NCBI GenBank assembly: GCA_025459425.1
Contig: JALOQF010000006.1
Coordinates: 1-51,840, forward strand
Origin: Myxococcaceae bacterium
Lineage (GTDB): Bacteria > Myxococcota > Myxococcia > Myxococcales > Myxococcaceae
Direction of reading: 5' to 3'
Length of the DNA stretch: 51,840 nucleotides
Numbering within the stretch: position 1 is the first letter of the stretch; every line of letters starts with the position of its first letter. The notes below the pieces were generated by a model, which was not told the DNA's origin, did not search any database, and saw only the letters and a list, made by a program, of their open reading frames with translations. Both the position numbers and the translations under genes were made by a program. Shown piece after piece: positions 45,612 through 51,840 of the stretch.

Positions 45612-46543
45612 GCGGCGACGGCGCGGTGGTGGTGACGGGCATCTCGGGGAACCTGGGCCGCGTGGTGGCCAAGCTGCTGCACCGCACCCAGCAGGTCGTC
45701 GGCATCGACCGGCGACCCTTCGTCGGCAAGCCGAAGGACGTCGAGCACTTCCAGATCGACCTGCGCAAGAAGAAGACCGAAGAGGTGTTTCGACGGCTGC
45801 CGGTCAAGGCCATCGTGCACATGGGCATCATGCACGACCCGCGCATGAGCGCCGAGGACCACCACAGCTTCAACGTGCTCGGCACCACCCGCATCCTCGA
45901 TTGCGCGGCGAAGTACGGCGTCAAGAAGCTGATCGTGCTGTCGAGCGCGAACGTCTACGGGCCCTCGCCCGAGAACTCGAACTTCCTCTCGGAAGAGGCG
46001 CCGCTCATGGCGGCCAGCCGGTTTCCGTCGGTGCGCGATCTCATCGAGGTCGACATGCTGGCGCACGGCTTCTTCTGGCGGCAGCCGTCGGTCGAGACGG
46101 TGGTGCTCCGGCCCGTACACATCGTCGGGCCCACCATCAAGAACGCACCGTCGAACTACCTGCGCCTGAAGCGGCCCATGACGCTGCTCGGGTTCGACCC
46201 GATGGTGCAGCTCATTCACATGCACGACGTGGGCGAGGCGCTCGTCGCCGCCCTCAAGCCCGGCCTCAAGGGCGTCTACAACGTGGTGGGCCCCGGGGAG
46301 GTGCCGCTGTCGGCCTGCTTCAAGGAGCTCGGCGCCGCGCCGCTGCCCGTACCGCACCCCCTCGCCCGTGGGCTCGTCAGCCGCCTCTTCAAGTACCGCC
46401 TCGCCAGCTACCCGCCCGAAGAGCTCGACCACATTCAGTTCCTCTGCATGGTCGACGGGAGTCGATGGAAGGCCGAGTCGGGCTGGAGCCCCCGCTTCAG
46501 CATGCGCGAGACGATCCGCGCCGTGCTGTCGGATCTCACCTGA
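45608..46543 (+). CDS. atypical extended SDR / NAD-dependent epimerase-like protein
   Basis: 311-residue Rossmann protein starting at TTG inside the acyltransferase stop. The dinucleotide motif GISGNLG lies at 11-17, Asp51 and LSSANVYGP at about 111-119. The usual catalytic Tyr-x3-Lys is not present: the corresponding segment reads Phe139-PSV-Arg143. It has no membrane segment. It may bind a nucleotide-sugar or lipid without redox chemistry, or work as an SDR of the divergent type found with PlsC-like genes. Confidence 0.8.
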   Translation: MSGDGAVVVTGISGNLGRVVAKLLHRTQQVVGIDRRPFVGKPKDVEHFQIDLRKKKTEEVFRRLPVKAIVHMGIMHDPRMSAEDHHSFNVLGTTRILDCAAKYGVKKLIVLSSANVYGPSPENSNFLSEEAPLMAASRFPSVRDLIEVDMLAHGFFWRQPSVETVVLRPVHIVGPTIKNAPSNYLRLKRPMTLLGFDPMVQLIHMHDVGEALVAALKPGLKGVYNVVGPGEVPLSACFKELGAAPLPVPHPLARGLVSRLFKYRLASYPPEELDHIQFLCMVDGSRWKAESGWSPRFSMRETIRAVLSDLT

Positions 46544-46620
46544 TCTCCACCGGGTTTCGGTCGAACCCTGACGCCGTTGTCATGATCTGCCGGCGGAATG
46601 TCGCAGTTCTCACGGGTGGG

Positions 46621-46652
46621 TTGACGACAACCCCCCGGAACGACGGCATAAA
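46621..46652 (+). promoter_or_regulatory. weak sigma-70-like promoter for the candidate small RNA
   Basis: TTGACG at 46621-46626 is a good -35. The best -10-like hexamer is CATAAA at 46647-46652, but the 20-base spacer is long. The match is weak and is useful only with the terminator that follows. Confidence 0.25.
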
Positions 46653-46659
46653 CACGGCG

Positions 46660-46772
46660 TCATGGGCGTGGCACCGCGGTTGCTCTCTCTTCCGCCCGGT
46701 AAGGGGGTTCCATAGGGGAACTCCCGACGCCCGTCGCCTCGGCCGGCCCCGAGACGACGGGCGCTTTTTTTT
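46660..46772 (+). ncRNA. candidate small RNA with two hairpins
   Basis: A ~113-base transcript is proposed in the 336-base gap between the SDR and sigma genes. The first hairpin is GGGGGTTCC (46703-46711) pairing with GGAACTCCC (46717-46725), one G-U pair and a 5-base loop. The terminator hairpin (46728-46772) follows after two bases. No reading frame with a ribosome-binding site is seen in this stretch. The 5' end is guessed from the weak promoter. It could also be the attenuated 3' end or leader of a neighbouring gene. Confidence 0.4.
46728..46772 (+). terminator. intrinsic terminator
   Basis: CGCCCGTCG and CTCGG, separated by one unpaired C, pair with CCGAG, one unpaired A, and CGACGGGCG around a 6-base loop. 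A C and then eight T residues follow. It is the clearest terminator in the window. Confidence 0.85.
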
Positions 46773-46879
46773 GCCTGCGCGGGCGGCTGGGGTCGAGCCT
46801 CTGGTAACCAGGCTCCCCCGATCCTGCGTACCGCTTGTCGATGACGGTCGGCGCGCTCGCGTGGGAAGAGGCTTCGTCG

Positions 46880-47425
46880 ATGGCCGATGACGCCGGCTCC
46901 GACGAGGCGTTGATGGTGCGCTTTCGTGGCGGCGATCGCCAGGCGTTCGACGAGCTGTTCCGGCGCCATGCGGCGCCGCTCACGAGCTACCTCACCCGGC
47001 TCACCGGGAGCGCGGCGGCAGCGGAGGACGCGGTGCAGCTCACCTTCTTGTCGGTGATTCGTTCGAGAGATCAGTTCCTCTCGGGGTCGCGCGTGAAGCC
47101 CTGGCTCTACGCCATCGCCTCGAACGCCGCGCGCGATCGCCACCGGCGGACGCGTCGGGAGTCGAGCGGGCCGGACGATGCCGTCGAAGCCGGGCTCGAC
47201 GCCGTGCACGGAGACGCGGGCCTGCGCCGACGCCTGCTCGAGGCGCTGCAACGCCTGCCGGAGCCACAGCGCGAGGCCGTCATCCTCCACCGGCTCGAGG
47301 GGTGGAGCTTCGCGGAGATCGCCGAGGCCGTCGGCGCGAGTGAGACGGCCGTCAAGGTGAGGGCCTTTCGTGGCACCCAGGTGCTGCGCGAGGAGCTGAA
47401 GGACGTCTGGGAGTTCGAGTCATGA
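46880..47425 (+). CDS. ECF-type RNA polymerase sigma factor
   Basis: 181-residue sigma factor. Region 2 is FRGGDRQAFDELFRRHAAPLTSYLTRL through AEDAVQLTFLSVI. Region 4 is LQRLPEPQREAVILHRLEGWSFAEIAEAVGASETAVKVRAFRG. Upstream in-frame starts exist at 46841 (ATG) and 46835 (TTG); 46880 is chosen because of GAAGAGG before it and the family-like N-terminus. It overlaps the NrsF-like gene by four bases, so sigma and anti-sigma are made together. Confidence 0.9.
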   Translation: MADDAGSDEALMVRFRGGDRQAFDELFRRHAAPLTSYLTRLTGSAAAAEDAVQLTFLSVIRSRDQFLSGSRVKPWLYAIASNAARDRHRRTRRESSGPDDAVEAGLDAVHGDAGLRRRLLEALQRLPEPQREAVILHRLEGWSFAEIAEAVGASETAVKVRAFRGTQVLREELKDVWEFES

Positions 47426-48072
47426 GTGCACCTGCTCCATTCGGCCGCTCTCCCGCCAGGCTCCCGCCGGAGCTGGAGGCACGGCTGTCGTCGTCGATCG
47501 AGGCCGAGTTGGCGCGCCCGGCCCGGCCCTGGTGGCGTGACGCAGTCGTGTTCGTCGGCGTCACGCTCGCGCTGTTCGCGGTGGGTTGCTTCGCGTTTCA
47601 ACGAAGTGTCTCGCCCCTGGCCCTCGACGCCGGCGTGTGGACGCAGGCGCTGGCGCTCCTGGCGGCTTCGTTGGTGGCTGGCGTCGCGGGCCTGGCGCCG
47701 TGGCCGCAGCGCACCTCGCGGCCCCTGGTGCTGGGCACGCTCGTCGCGGGCACCGTGCTGGTGACGCAGGTGGTGTCGATGGAGCTGGCGCCCTTCACTC
47801 CGAAGCTCGGCTGCTTCGTCTGGGAGCTGGTCGCGTCGCTGGTGCCGGCCACCGTGGCCATCGTCGCGGCGCGGCACTACGCCCCGCGGCTCTCTCGCGC
47901 GATGGTGCTCGGCTGGGCGGCGGGCACGCTGTCGCTCGCCGTCATGCAGCTCAAGTGTCCGCACCGGGACGTCGGCCACCTGCTGGTGTTCCACCTGTTG
48001 CCCCTCGTGCTGGTGGTCGTCGCGACGGTGCTGGTGCGGCGGCGGGTGTCGACGACCTCGTACGCCCCGTGA
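47422..48072 (+). CDS. NrsF/DUF1109-like anti-sigma factor
   Basis: 216-residue inner-membrane protein with six hydrophobic helices after a cytoplasmic N-terminus (about 1-36). Helices include VVFVGVTLALFAVGCFAF, ALLAASLVAGVAGLAPW and LVLGTLVAGTVLVTQVV. Conserved Cys are in CFVWELVASL and QLKCPHRDVGHLLVFHLLP, which match NrsF (DUF1109) anti-sigma proteins thought to sense metal or redox stress through Cys pairs. It is ATGA-coupled to the preceding sigma factor. Confidence 0.85.
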   Translation: MSAPAPFGRSPARLPPELEARLSSSIEAELARPARPWWRDAVVFVGVTLALFAVGCFAFQRSVSPLALDAGVWTQALALLAASLVAGVAGLAPWPQRTSRPLVLGTLVAGTVLVTQVVSMELAPFTPKLGCFVWELVASLVPATVAIVAARHYAPRLSRAMVLGWAAGTLSLAVMQLKCPHRDVGHLLVFHLLPLVLVVVATVLVRRRVSTTSYAP

Positions 48073-48525
48073 TGGGGCTCCTTCTCGGCGCGGTGCTCGA
48101 CGACCCGCAGGTCCTCGACGCGCGTTGCCTCGCGCTCGAGGTCGATGCGCGTGCTGCCCAAACCTACGAGCGCCCCGTCTCGTGGCCGACGGAGCGCCCG
48201 AAGCCGGGCAGGGCGCGCAGCCCGTCGACGTCGTCGGGCCAGCGGCCTGCGTGGCGCTCGGGCGGGGGGCACGGCCCCGGGTCCTCCACGCGAGCCCGCA
48301 ACCTGGCGGTCACCTGGGCGCTCCGGCGTCGGGTGCTCGACGACGTCGCCCACCGGCGAGCGGCTGCTCGACGTGCACGCGGCGCCGGGCCACGTGACGT
48401 GGCTGCAGCTGCCCGACGAGCGGCCCTTGTCCGTGCGCTCGCAGCGGCCGAGGCGCTGGCCGGCCGGCAGCCGCTCATCGAGTGCGAGCGCTCAGCCGCT
48501 CGACCGTCACGTCGACTGCGCGTGC
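48072..48525 (+). pseudogene. possible decayed gene with a methyltransferase-like motif
   Basis: No intact reading frame fits this 450-base stretch, but codon-like bias (G/C in third positions) appears to move between frames. The first frame starts with an ATG overlapping the NrsF stop: MGLLLGAVLDDPQVLDARCL and onward. A second covers about 48195-48290. A third covers about 48345-48430 and includes GERLLDVHAAPGHVTWLQLP, which looks like the SAM-binding motif I of an rRNA methyltransferase. Two frameshifts, real or from sequencing, would explain it. Confidence 0.3.
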
Positions 48526-48529
48526 CGGC

Positions 48530-49060
48530 TCACCACGGGTCTCCTGAGCGCGCGTCGCAGGTCAGCTCGCCGTCGAAGGGTGGCGTCGCTCGCACGACGA
48601 AGACGTACACGTTGCCGTCTTCGTCGGGCGTTCGCGTTGCGTGCGCGCCAGCCGAGGCGAAGGTGGGCCCGCGCCACGGCTGCCAGCCCCGTGCGCGGTA
48701 GAGCGCCAGCGCGTCGTCGCTCGGGCTCAGCGCGCCCAGCTCGAAGTTCGCCCGAAGGTCCTCCTCGAGGCGCTCCATGATGGCCGAGGCCAGCCCGCGT
48801 CGCCGATGGCTCGGCCGCACCGCCACCGCTTCGACGTAGCCGGTGTGCCAGGCGCGCCCGGCGGTGAGCAGCGTGCGGGGCACCAGCGCGCCGTGGCCGA
48901 CGAGCAGCGCACCGTCCCACGCGAGCACGTGCAGCCCGCCGAGGGCGTGGGCCCAGTCGTCGGCCGAGAAGTCTCCGAGGTACGCCAGCTCGAGCAGCTC
49001 CCGCAGCGCGCCGAGGAGGCTTCTGGGCAGCGCCGCGGTGGTCGAACGCTCGAGCCTCAC
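48530..49060 (-). CDS. aminoglycoside 2'-N-acetyltransferase (AAC(2')-I-like) GNAT protein
   Basis: 176-residue GNAT acetyltransferase. By eye it follows mycobacterial AAC(2')-I throughout: GDFSADDWAHALGGLHVLAW, HTGYVEAVAVRPSHRRRGLA (acetyl-CoA binding region), LGALSPSDDALALYRARGW, PWRGPT, RTPDEDGNVYVF, and the C-terminal ELTCDARSGDPW. It acetylates the 2'-amine of aminoglycosides such as gentamicin in known family members, and mycobacterial AAC(2') may also have housekeeping substrates. The GTG overlaps the stop of the upstream lipoprotein gene (GTGA). No mobile-element signature flanks it. Confidence 0.88.
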   Translation of the reverse strand: MRLERSTTAALPRSLLGALRELLELAYLGDFSADDWAHALGGLHVLAWDGALLVGHGALVPRTLLTAGRAWHTGYVEAVAVRPSHRRRGLASAIMERLEEDLRANFELGALSPSDDALALYRARGWQPWRGPTFASAGAHATRTPDEDGNVYVFVVRATPPFDGELTCDARSGDPW

Positions 49061-49497
49061 GCCCCGCCGTCGGCGCGAGGCGTCGCCGCCAGCTCCGGAA
49101 AGGGCCCGTCTTCCTGGCTCTCGAGCCACCACTTGCCCTCGCGCCAGACGAAGACGCTCACCACCACCGTCGTCTTCGCGCTCGCCGACGGGAGCCGGTA
49201 CCACGTCATCTTCGACACCACCTCGGCGGTGCCATCGCCCGAGAGCTTCGCGTCTTCGAGCTCGTAGTCGGTGATGAACAGGTCGCGCTCGTCGTCGGTC
49301 TTCAGCCGCGCCTTCACGTACGAGGTGCGCCGCTCGGGCACGATGAGGTCGGCTGCAGCGCGAAAGTCCTTCCAGCGGGCGCGCTGGTGGAACGCCTCGA
49401 TGGTGGGCTTGAGCTCTTCGACGTCGGGCTTGCTGCGCATGGTGGCACAGGCCGACAGAGCGGCGCAGGCCAGGGCTGAAAGGACCCGATTCGTCAT
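49057..49497 (-). CDS. lipoprotein of unknown function
   Basis: 146-residue lipoprotein. The signal ends ALACAALSAC (lipobox). The mature domain includes DVEELKPTIEAFHQRARWKDF, DLIVPERRTSYVKARL and a C-terminal EGKWWLESQEDGPFP. This resembles small SnoaL/NTF2-like secreted proteins, but the match is loose. The ATG at 49497 is preferred to one 21 bases upstream, though no good ribosome-binding site is visible. Translationally coupled to the AAC(2')-like gene. Confidence 0.7.
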   Translation of the reverse strand: MTNRVLSALACAALSACATMRSKPDVEELKPTIEAFHQRARWKDFRAAADLIVPERRTSYVKARLKTDDERDLFITDYELEDAKLSGDGTAEVVSKMTWYRLPSASAKTTVVVSVFVWREGKWWLESQEDGPFPELAATPRADGGA

Positions 49498-49632
49498 GGG
49501 GAGGCACGGTACCATTCGACCCGCTCCGGGCGAGTTTTGGGCCCCGGTCTCACTGGGCGCTAGAGCGCTGGCAGGTCGTTGATAGAGTCCGCCCGCCTCT
49601 CGTTGTGCCGCCCCCGTTTCGCCCGAGCGCCC

Positions 49633-51840
49633 ATGTCGAAGTCGATGGTTGAGAAGTATGAGCAGATGCTCTCGCAGGACCCCGCGTCGACCGTCTTCGT
49701 CGAGCTCGCGCGCGCCTACCTGGACAAGGGCGAGAACGAGAAGGCCATCGAGGTGTGCCGGTCGGGCTGCACGCACCACCCTGCGTCGGTCGCGGGCCGC
49801 GTGCTCTGGGGCAAGGCCCTCATCAACGCCGGCAAGGCCGCCGAGGCGATGCAGCAGTTCGACGCCGCGGTGAACATCGACAAAGAAAACCCCCACGCCT
49901 ACAACCTCATCAGCGAGGTGCTGCTGCGCAAAGGGCTCTACCGCTCGGCGCTGCCCATCTTGCGCAAGGCCTCGGCGCTGCAGCCCAACGACGGCCGCAT
50001 CAAGCAGTGGCTCGAGCAGGCGCGCACGGCCCTGTCCGGTGGCCCGGCGCCCGTGCTGTACGACGAGACGAGCGTCAGCACGCAGGCGCTGTCGCCCGAG
50101 CCGAAGACCGACGCCGCCGCTGCGGCCGCGCCGCCAGCTCCGCCCGCGCCGTCGGCCCCGCAGCCCGCACCGGCTCCTCCCAAGGCGAGCGGACCGCGCG
50201 CGGCCAGGGCCTCTGCGCCGACGCCCGCGCCGCCCGCGCCCGTCTCGAGCCCGTCGGGTGAGTTCCCCAACGCCGACCCTGACGTGTTCGCCGCCTTCAC
50301 GCCCGCGAAGGCCGATCCGCGCGCGGAGCCGACGGTGCTGATGAGCGCCTACACGCCGGCCGCGACCGATGGCCGGCCGACGCTCGAGGTGCCCACGCAG
50401 ACCGGGCAGATTCCCGGGGCCTGGCCGTCGGCGCCCCGGCCGATGGATCACAAGCCAGGGCCTCCGGTGCCGACGACCGAGATGCCCGCCGTCCTCGCGC
50501 AGGCCCGCGCCGAGGACTTCCGGCCGACGATGGAGATCCCCGCCCCGCCCCCGGGCCCGGCTACCGGTGAACTGCCGATGGTGGTGGGCACGCTGGAAGA
50601 TCGCACCTCCACCGCCGAGCTCCCCCTGGCCCAGGGCGCGGTCGCCGAGGCGCCCGACCCGTTCACCGCGCTGATGGGCGGCCGCACCGAGTCCACCGAG
50701 ACCTTCCGCGGGCTCACCAGCACCTTCCAGGCGCTCGAGGAGGCCGAGGCTGCGCCGCTCCCCGTGCCCCTGGGCCCGCCGCCCGGTCCACCGGTTCCCA
50801 GCCAGCCCGAGGTGCCGTCCGTCATTCCCTCGGACGAGCTGAAGCTGCCGGCGTCTTCGTCGGCCGAGATCCCAGCGGCGAGCGGCGGCGGCCTGCTCGA
50901 CGAGGTGGTGTCGGCGCAGTCCGAGATGCCGACGAGTGAGTTCCAGCTGCCGGGCATGAAGCCGGCGCCCGAGGCCCCCCGCGCCGCGCCGCCGAGGTCG
51001 TCGGGCGGCCTGCTCGACGAGATCCCCGACGAGTCTCTCGAGCCGCCCTCGGCGAACGTCGAAGCCCCGCGCGTCGAGTTCTCGACCCAGGCCACCGAGG
51101 CCATCGCCAAGGAGTACGAGCGCGAGCTGCGCGAGAAGCTCAAGGCCAGGCAGCAGGAAAAGACGTTCTTCCAGAAGCACGGGCTCAAGGTGGGGCTGGC
51201 GGTCGGCCTCGTCGTCGTCGTCGTCGCGCTCGCGGGCTCGTTCCTCGCGACCCGGCAGCGGCACGGCGGCGAGAGCCTCGATGGCGCGCTGTCGAAGGGC
51301 AAGGCGGCCATCAACGCCGACACGAAGGAGCAGTACGGGCTTTCGCTCCAGTCGCTCGACCTCGCGCTGTCGATGGACGAGACGAACGTCGACGCGTTCG
51401 CGTACCAGGCGCTCGCGCGGGCGTTCCTCTACGCCGAGCACGGCGGGGCGCTGGCCGACCGGGAGGCCGCGCGGAAGGCGCTCGACCAGCCGAAGGTGCG
51501 TGAAGCCCACCCGGCCATCGTCACGGTGGTGGAATACCTCGTCGCCGACGCGGCCGAGCTGACGGGCCGCAAGCAGCAGCTGCTCGGCTCCGATGGAAGC
51601 TCGAGCCTGGTCGAGGCGCAGGCCGGGCGCGTGCTGCTCGCCGAGAAGAAGCTCGACGAGGCCTTCAAGCACCTCGAGAAGGCCACCCAGCTCGACAGCC
51701 GCAACCTCCGCGCCCTCGTGGGCCTGGGCGAGTACTACCTGGCCTCGGAAGACTACGAGAGCGCGTCGAACATTCTGTCGACGGCCGAGACGCTCTCGCG
51801 GTTTCACCCCCAGCGCGTGATGGGGCTCGCCGAGGCGCGG
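49633..51840 (+). CDS. TPR membrane protein with repeated short motif linker (partial, no stop in window)
   Basis: 736 codons are read without a stop, so the gene continues beyond the window. The N-terminal ~135 residues are TPR repeats (FVELARAYLDKGENEKAIEV, VLWGKALINAGKAAEAMQQF, NLISEVLLRKGLYRSALPIL). A Pro/Ala/Ser-rich disordered linker follows (about 136-490). It contains at least seven copies of a Thr/Ser-x-Glu-hydrophobic-Pro motif (LEVP, TTEMP, MEIP, TGELP, TAELP, AEIP, SEMP) and two GGLLDE motifs. A membrane helix lies at about 516-540 (LKVGLAVGLVVVVVALAGSFLA). More TPR repeats follow (ALSMDETNVDAFAYQALARA, AFKHLEKATQLDSRNLRALVG). The arrangement recalls GltE/AglT-like or FrzS-like scaffolds, but is not assignable. 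Confidence 0.85.
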   Translation, partial: MSKSMVEKYEQMLSQDPASTVFVELARAYLDKGENEKAIEVCRSGCTHHPASVAGRVLWGKALINAGKAAEAMQQFDAAVNIDKENPHAYNLISEVLLRKGLYRSALPILRKASALQPNDGRIKQWLEQARTALSGGPAPVLYDETSVSTQALSPEPKTDAAAAAAPPAPPAPSAPQPAPAPPKASGPRAARASAPTPAPPAPVSSPSGEFPNADPDVFAAFTPAKADPRAEPTVLMSAYTPAATDGRPTLEVPTQTGQIPGAWPSAPRPMDHKPGPPVPTTEMPAVLAQARAEDFRPTMEIPAPPPGPATGELPMVVGTLEDRTSTAELPLAQGAVAEAPDPFTALMGGRTESTETFRGLTSTFQALEEAEAAPLPVPLGPPPGPPVPSQPEVPSVIPSDELKLPASSSAEIPAASGGGLLDEVVSAQSEMPTSEFQLPGMKPAPEAPRAAPPRSSGGLLDEIPDESLEPPSANVEAPRVEFSTQATEAIAKEYERELREKLKARQQEKTFFQKHGLKVGLAVGLVVVVVALAGSFLATRQRHGGESLDGALSKGKAAINADTKEQYGLSLQSLDLALSMDETNVDAFAYQALARAFLYAEHGGALADREAARKALDQPKVREAHPAIVTVVEYLVADAAELTGRKQQLLGSDGSSSLVEAQAGRVLLAEKKLDEAFKHLEKATQLDSRNLRALVGLGEYYLASEDYESASNILSTAETLSRFHPQRVMGLAEAR

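Noticed and set aside
49498-51807. Long minus-strand frame upstream of the small lipoprotein
   Set aside because: It is the antisense of the TPR protein and shows shadow composition; the lipoprotein signal starts at 49497.

Overview
The DNA is strongly GC-rich, with G or C at nearly every third codon position. Its gene content points to a Myxococcota (myxobacterial) chromosome. The signs are a very long Ser/Thr kinase with ATPase and TPR-like tail, a TIGR02996-type protein, lipoproteins with Gly/Ser/Asp-Ala-Gly-rich linkers, an NrsF-type anti-sigma factor and many small secreted proteins. No rRNA, tRNA, insertion sequence, prophage or CRISPR array was seen. The phylum is an inference from this content.

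Layout. 26-10628: two esterase-type hydrolases, a 5'-nucleotidase-like lipoprotein that has lost its metal ligands, a TIM-barrel protein coupled to a TIGR02996 protein, a thioredoxin-like protein and the LptF/LptG permeases. 10781-12693: a two-gene ATPase + TOPRIM-like module with visibly lower GC, preceded by a perfect palindrome. 12887-17776: a lone cNMP-binding domain, unknown proteins, and an HxlR repressor divergent from a hydrolase with two matching operators between them. 17845-20789: ethanolamine ammonia-lyase (eutB, eutC) and the shell protein eutL. 21000-24298: a GYF-like protein, an ECF sigma/anti-sigma/periplasmic-protein operon, a quinone oxidoreductase and an SRPBCC protein. 24348-28505: the giant kinase. 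28580-31623: a lipoprotein esterase and a second ATPase + TOPRIM-like module. 31732-37374: arginine genes argC, an argJ-argB fusion, argH and argF. 37379-44616: mfd, a subtilisin-like lipoprotein and two secreted or TPR proteins. 44766-46543: an acyltransferase and an atypical SDR. 46544-46879: a candidate small RNA with a clear intrinsic terminator. 46880-48072: an ECF sigma factor with NrsF-like partner. 48072-48525: probable decayed gene. 48530-49497: an aminoglycoside 2'-N-acetyltransferase homologue with a lipoprotein. 49633-end: a TPR membrane protein that runs off the window.

Most functional units are coupled by 1-4 base stop/start overlaps. The strongest leads are (a) two separate ATPase + TOPRIM-like pairs whose small proteins share the same three motifs despite little other similarity, good candidates for defence systems; (b) an ArgJ-ArgB fusion with Ser at the ArgJ self-cleavage site and an ArgB half missing several conserved catalytic motifs; (c) an orphan EutL beside eutBC; (d) a candidate two-hairpin small RNA; and (e) a chromosomal AAC(2')-I homologue. 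All homology statements rest on motif recognition by eye.
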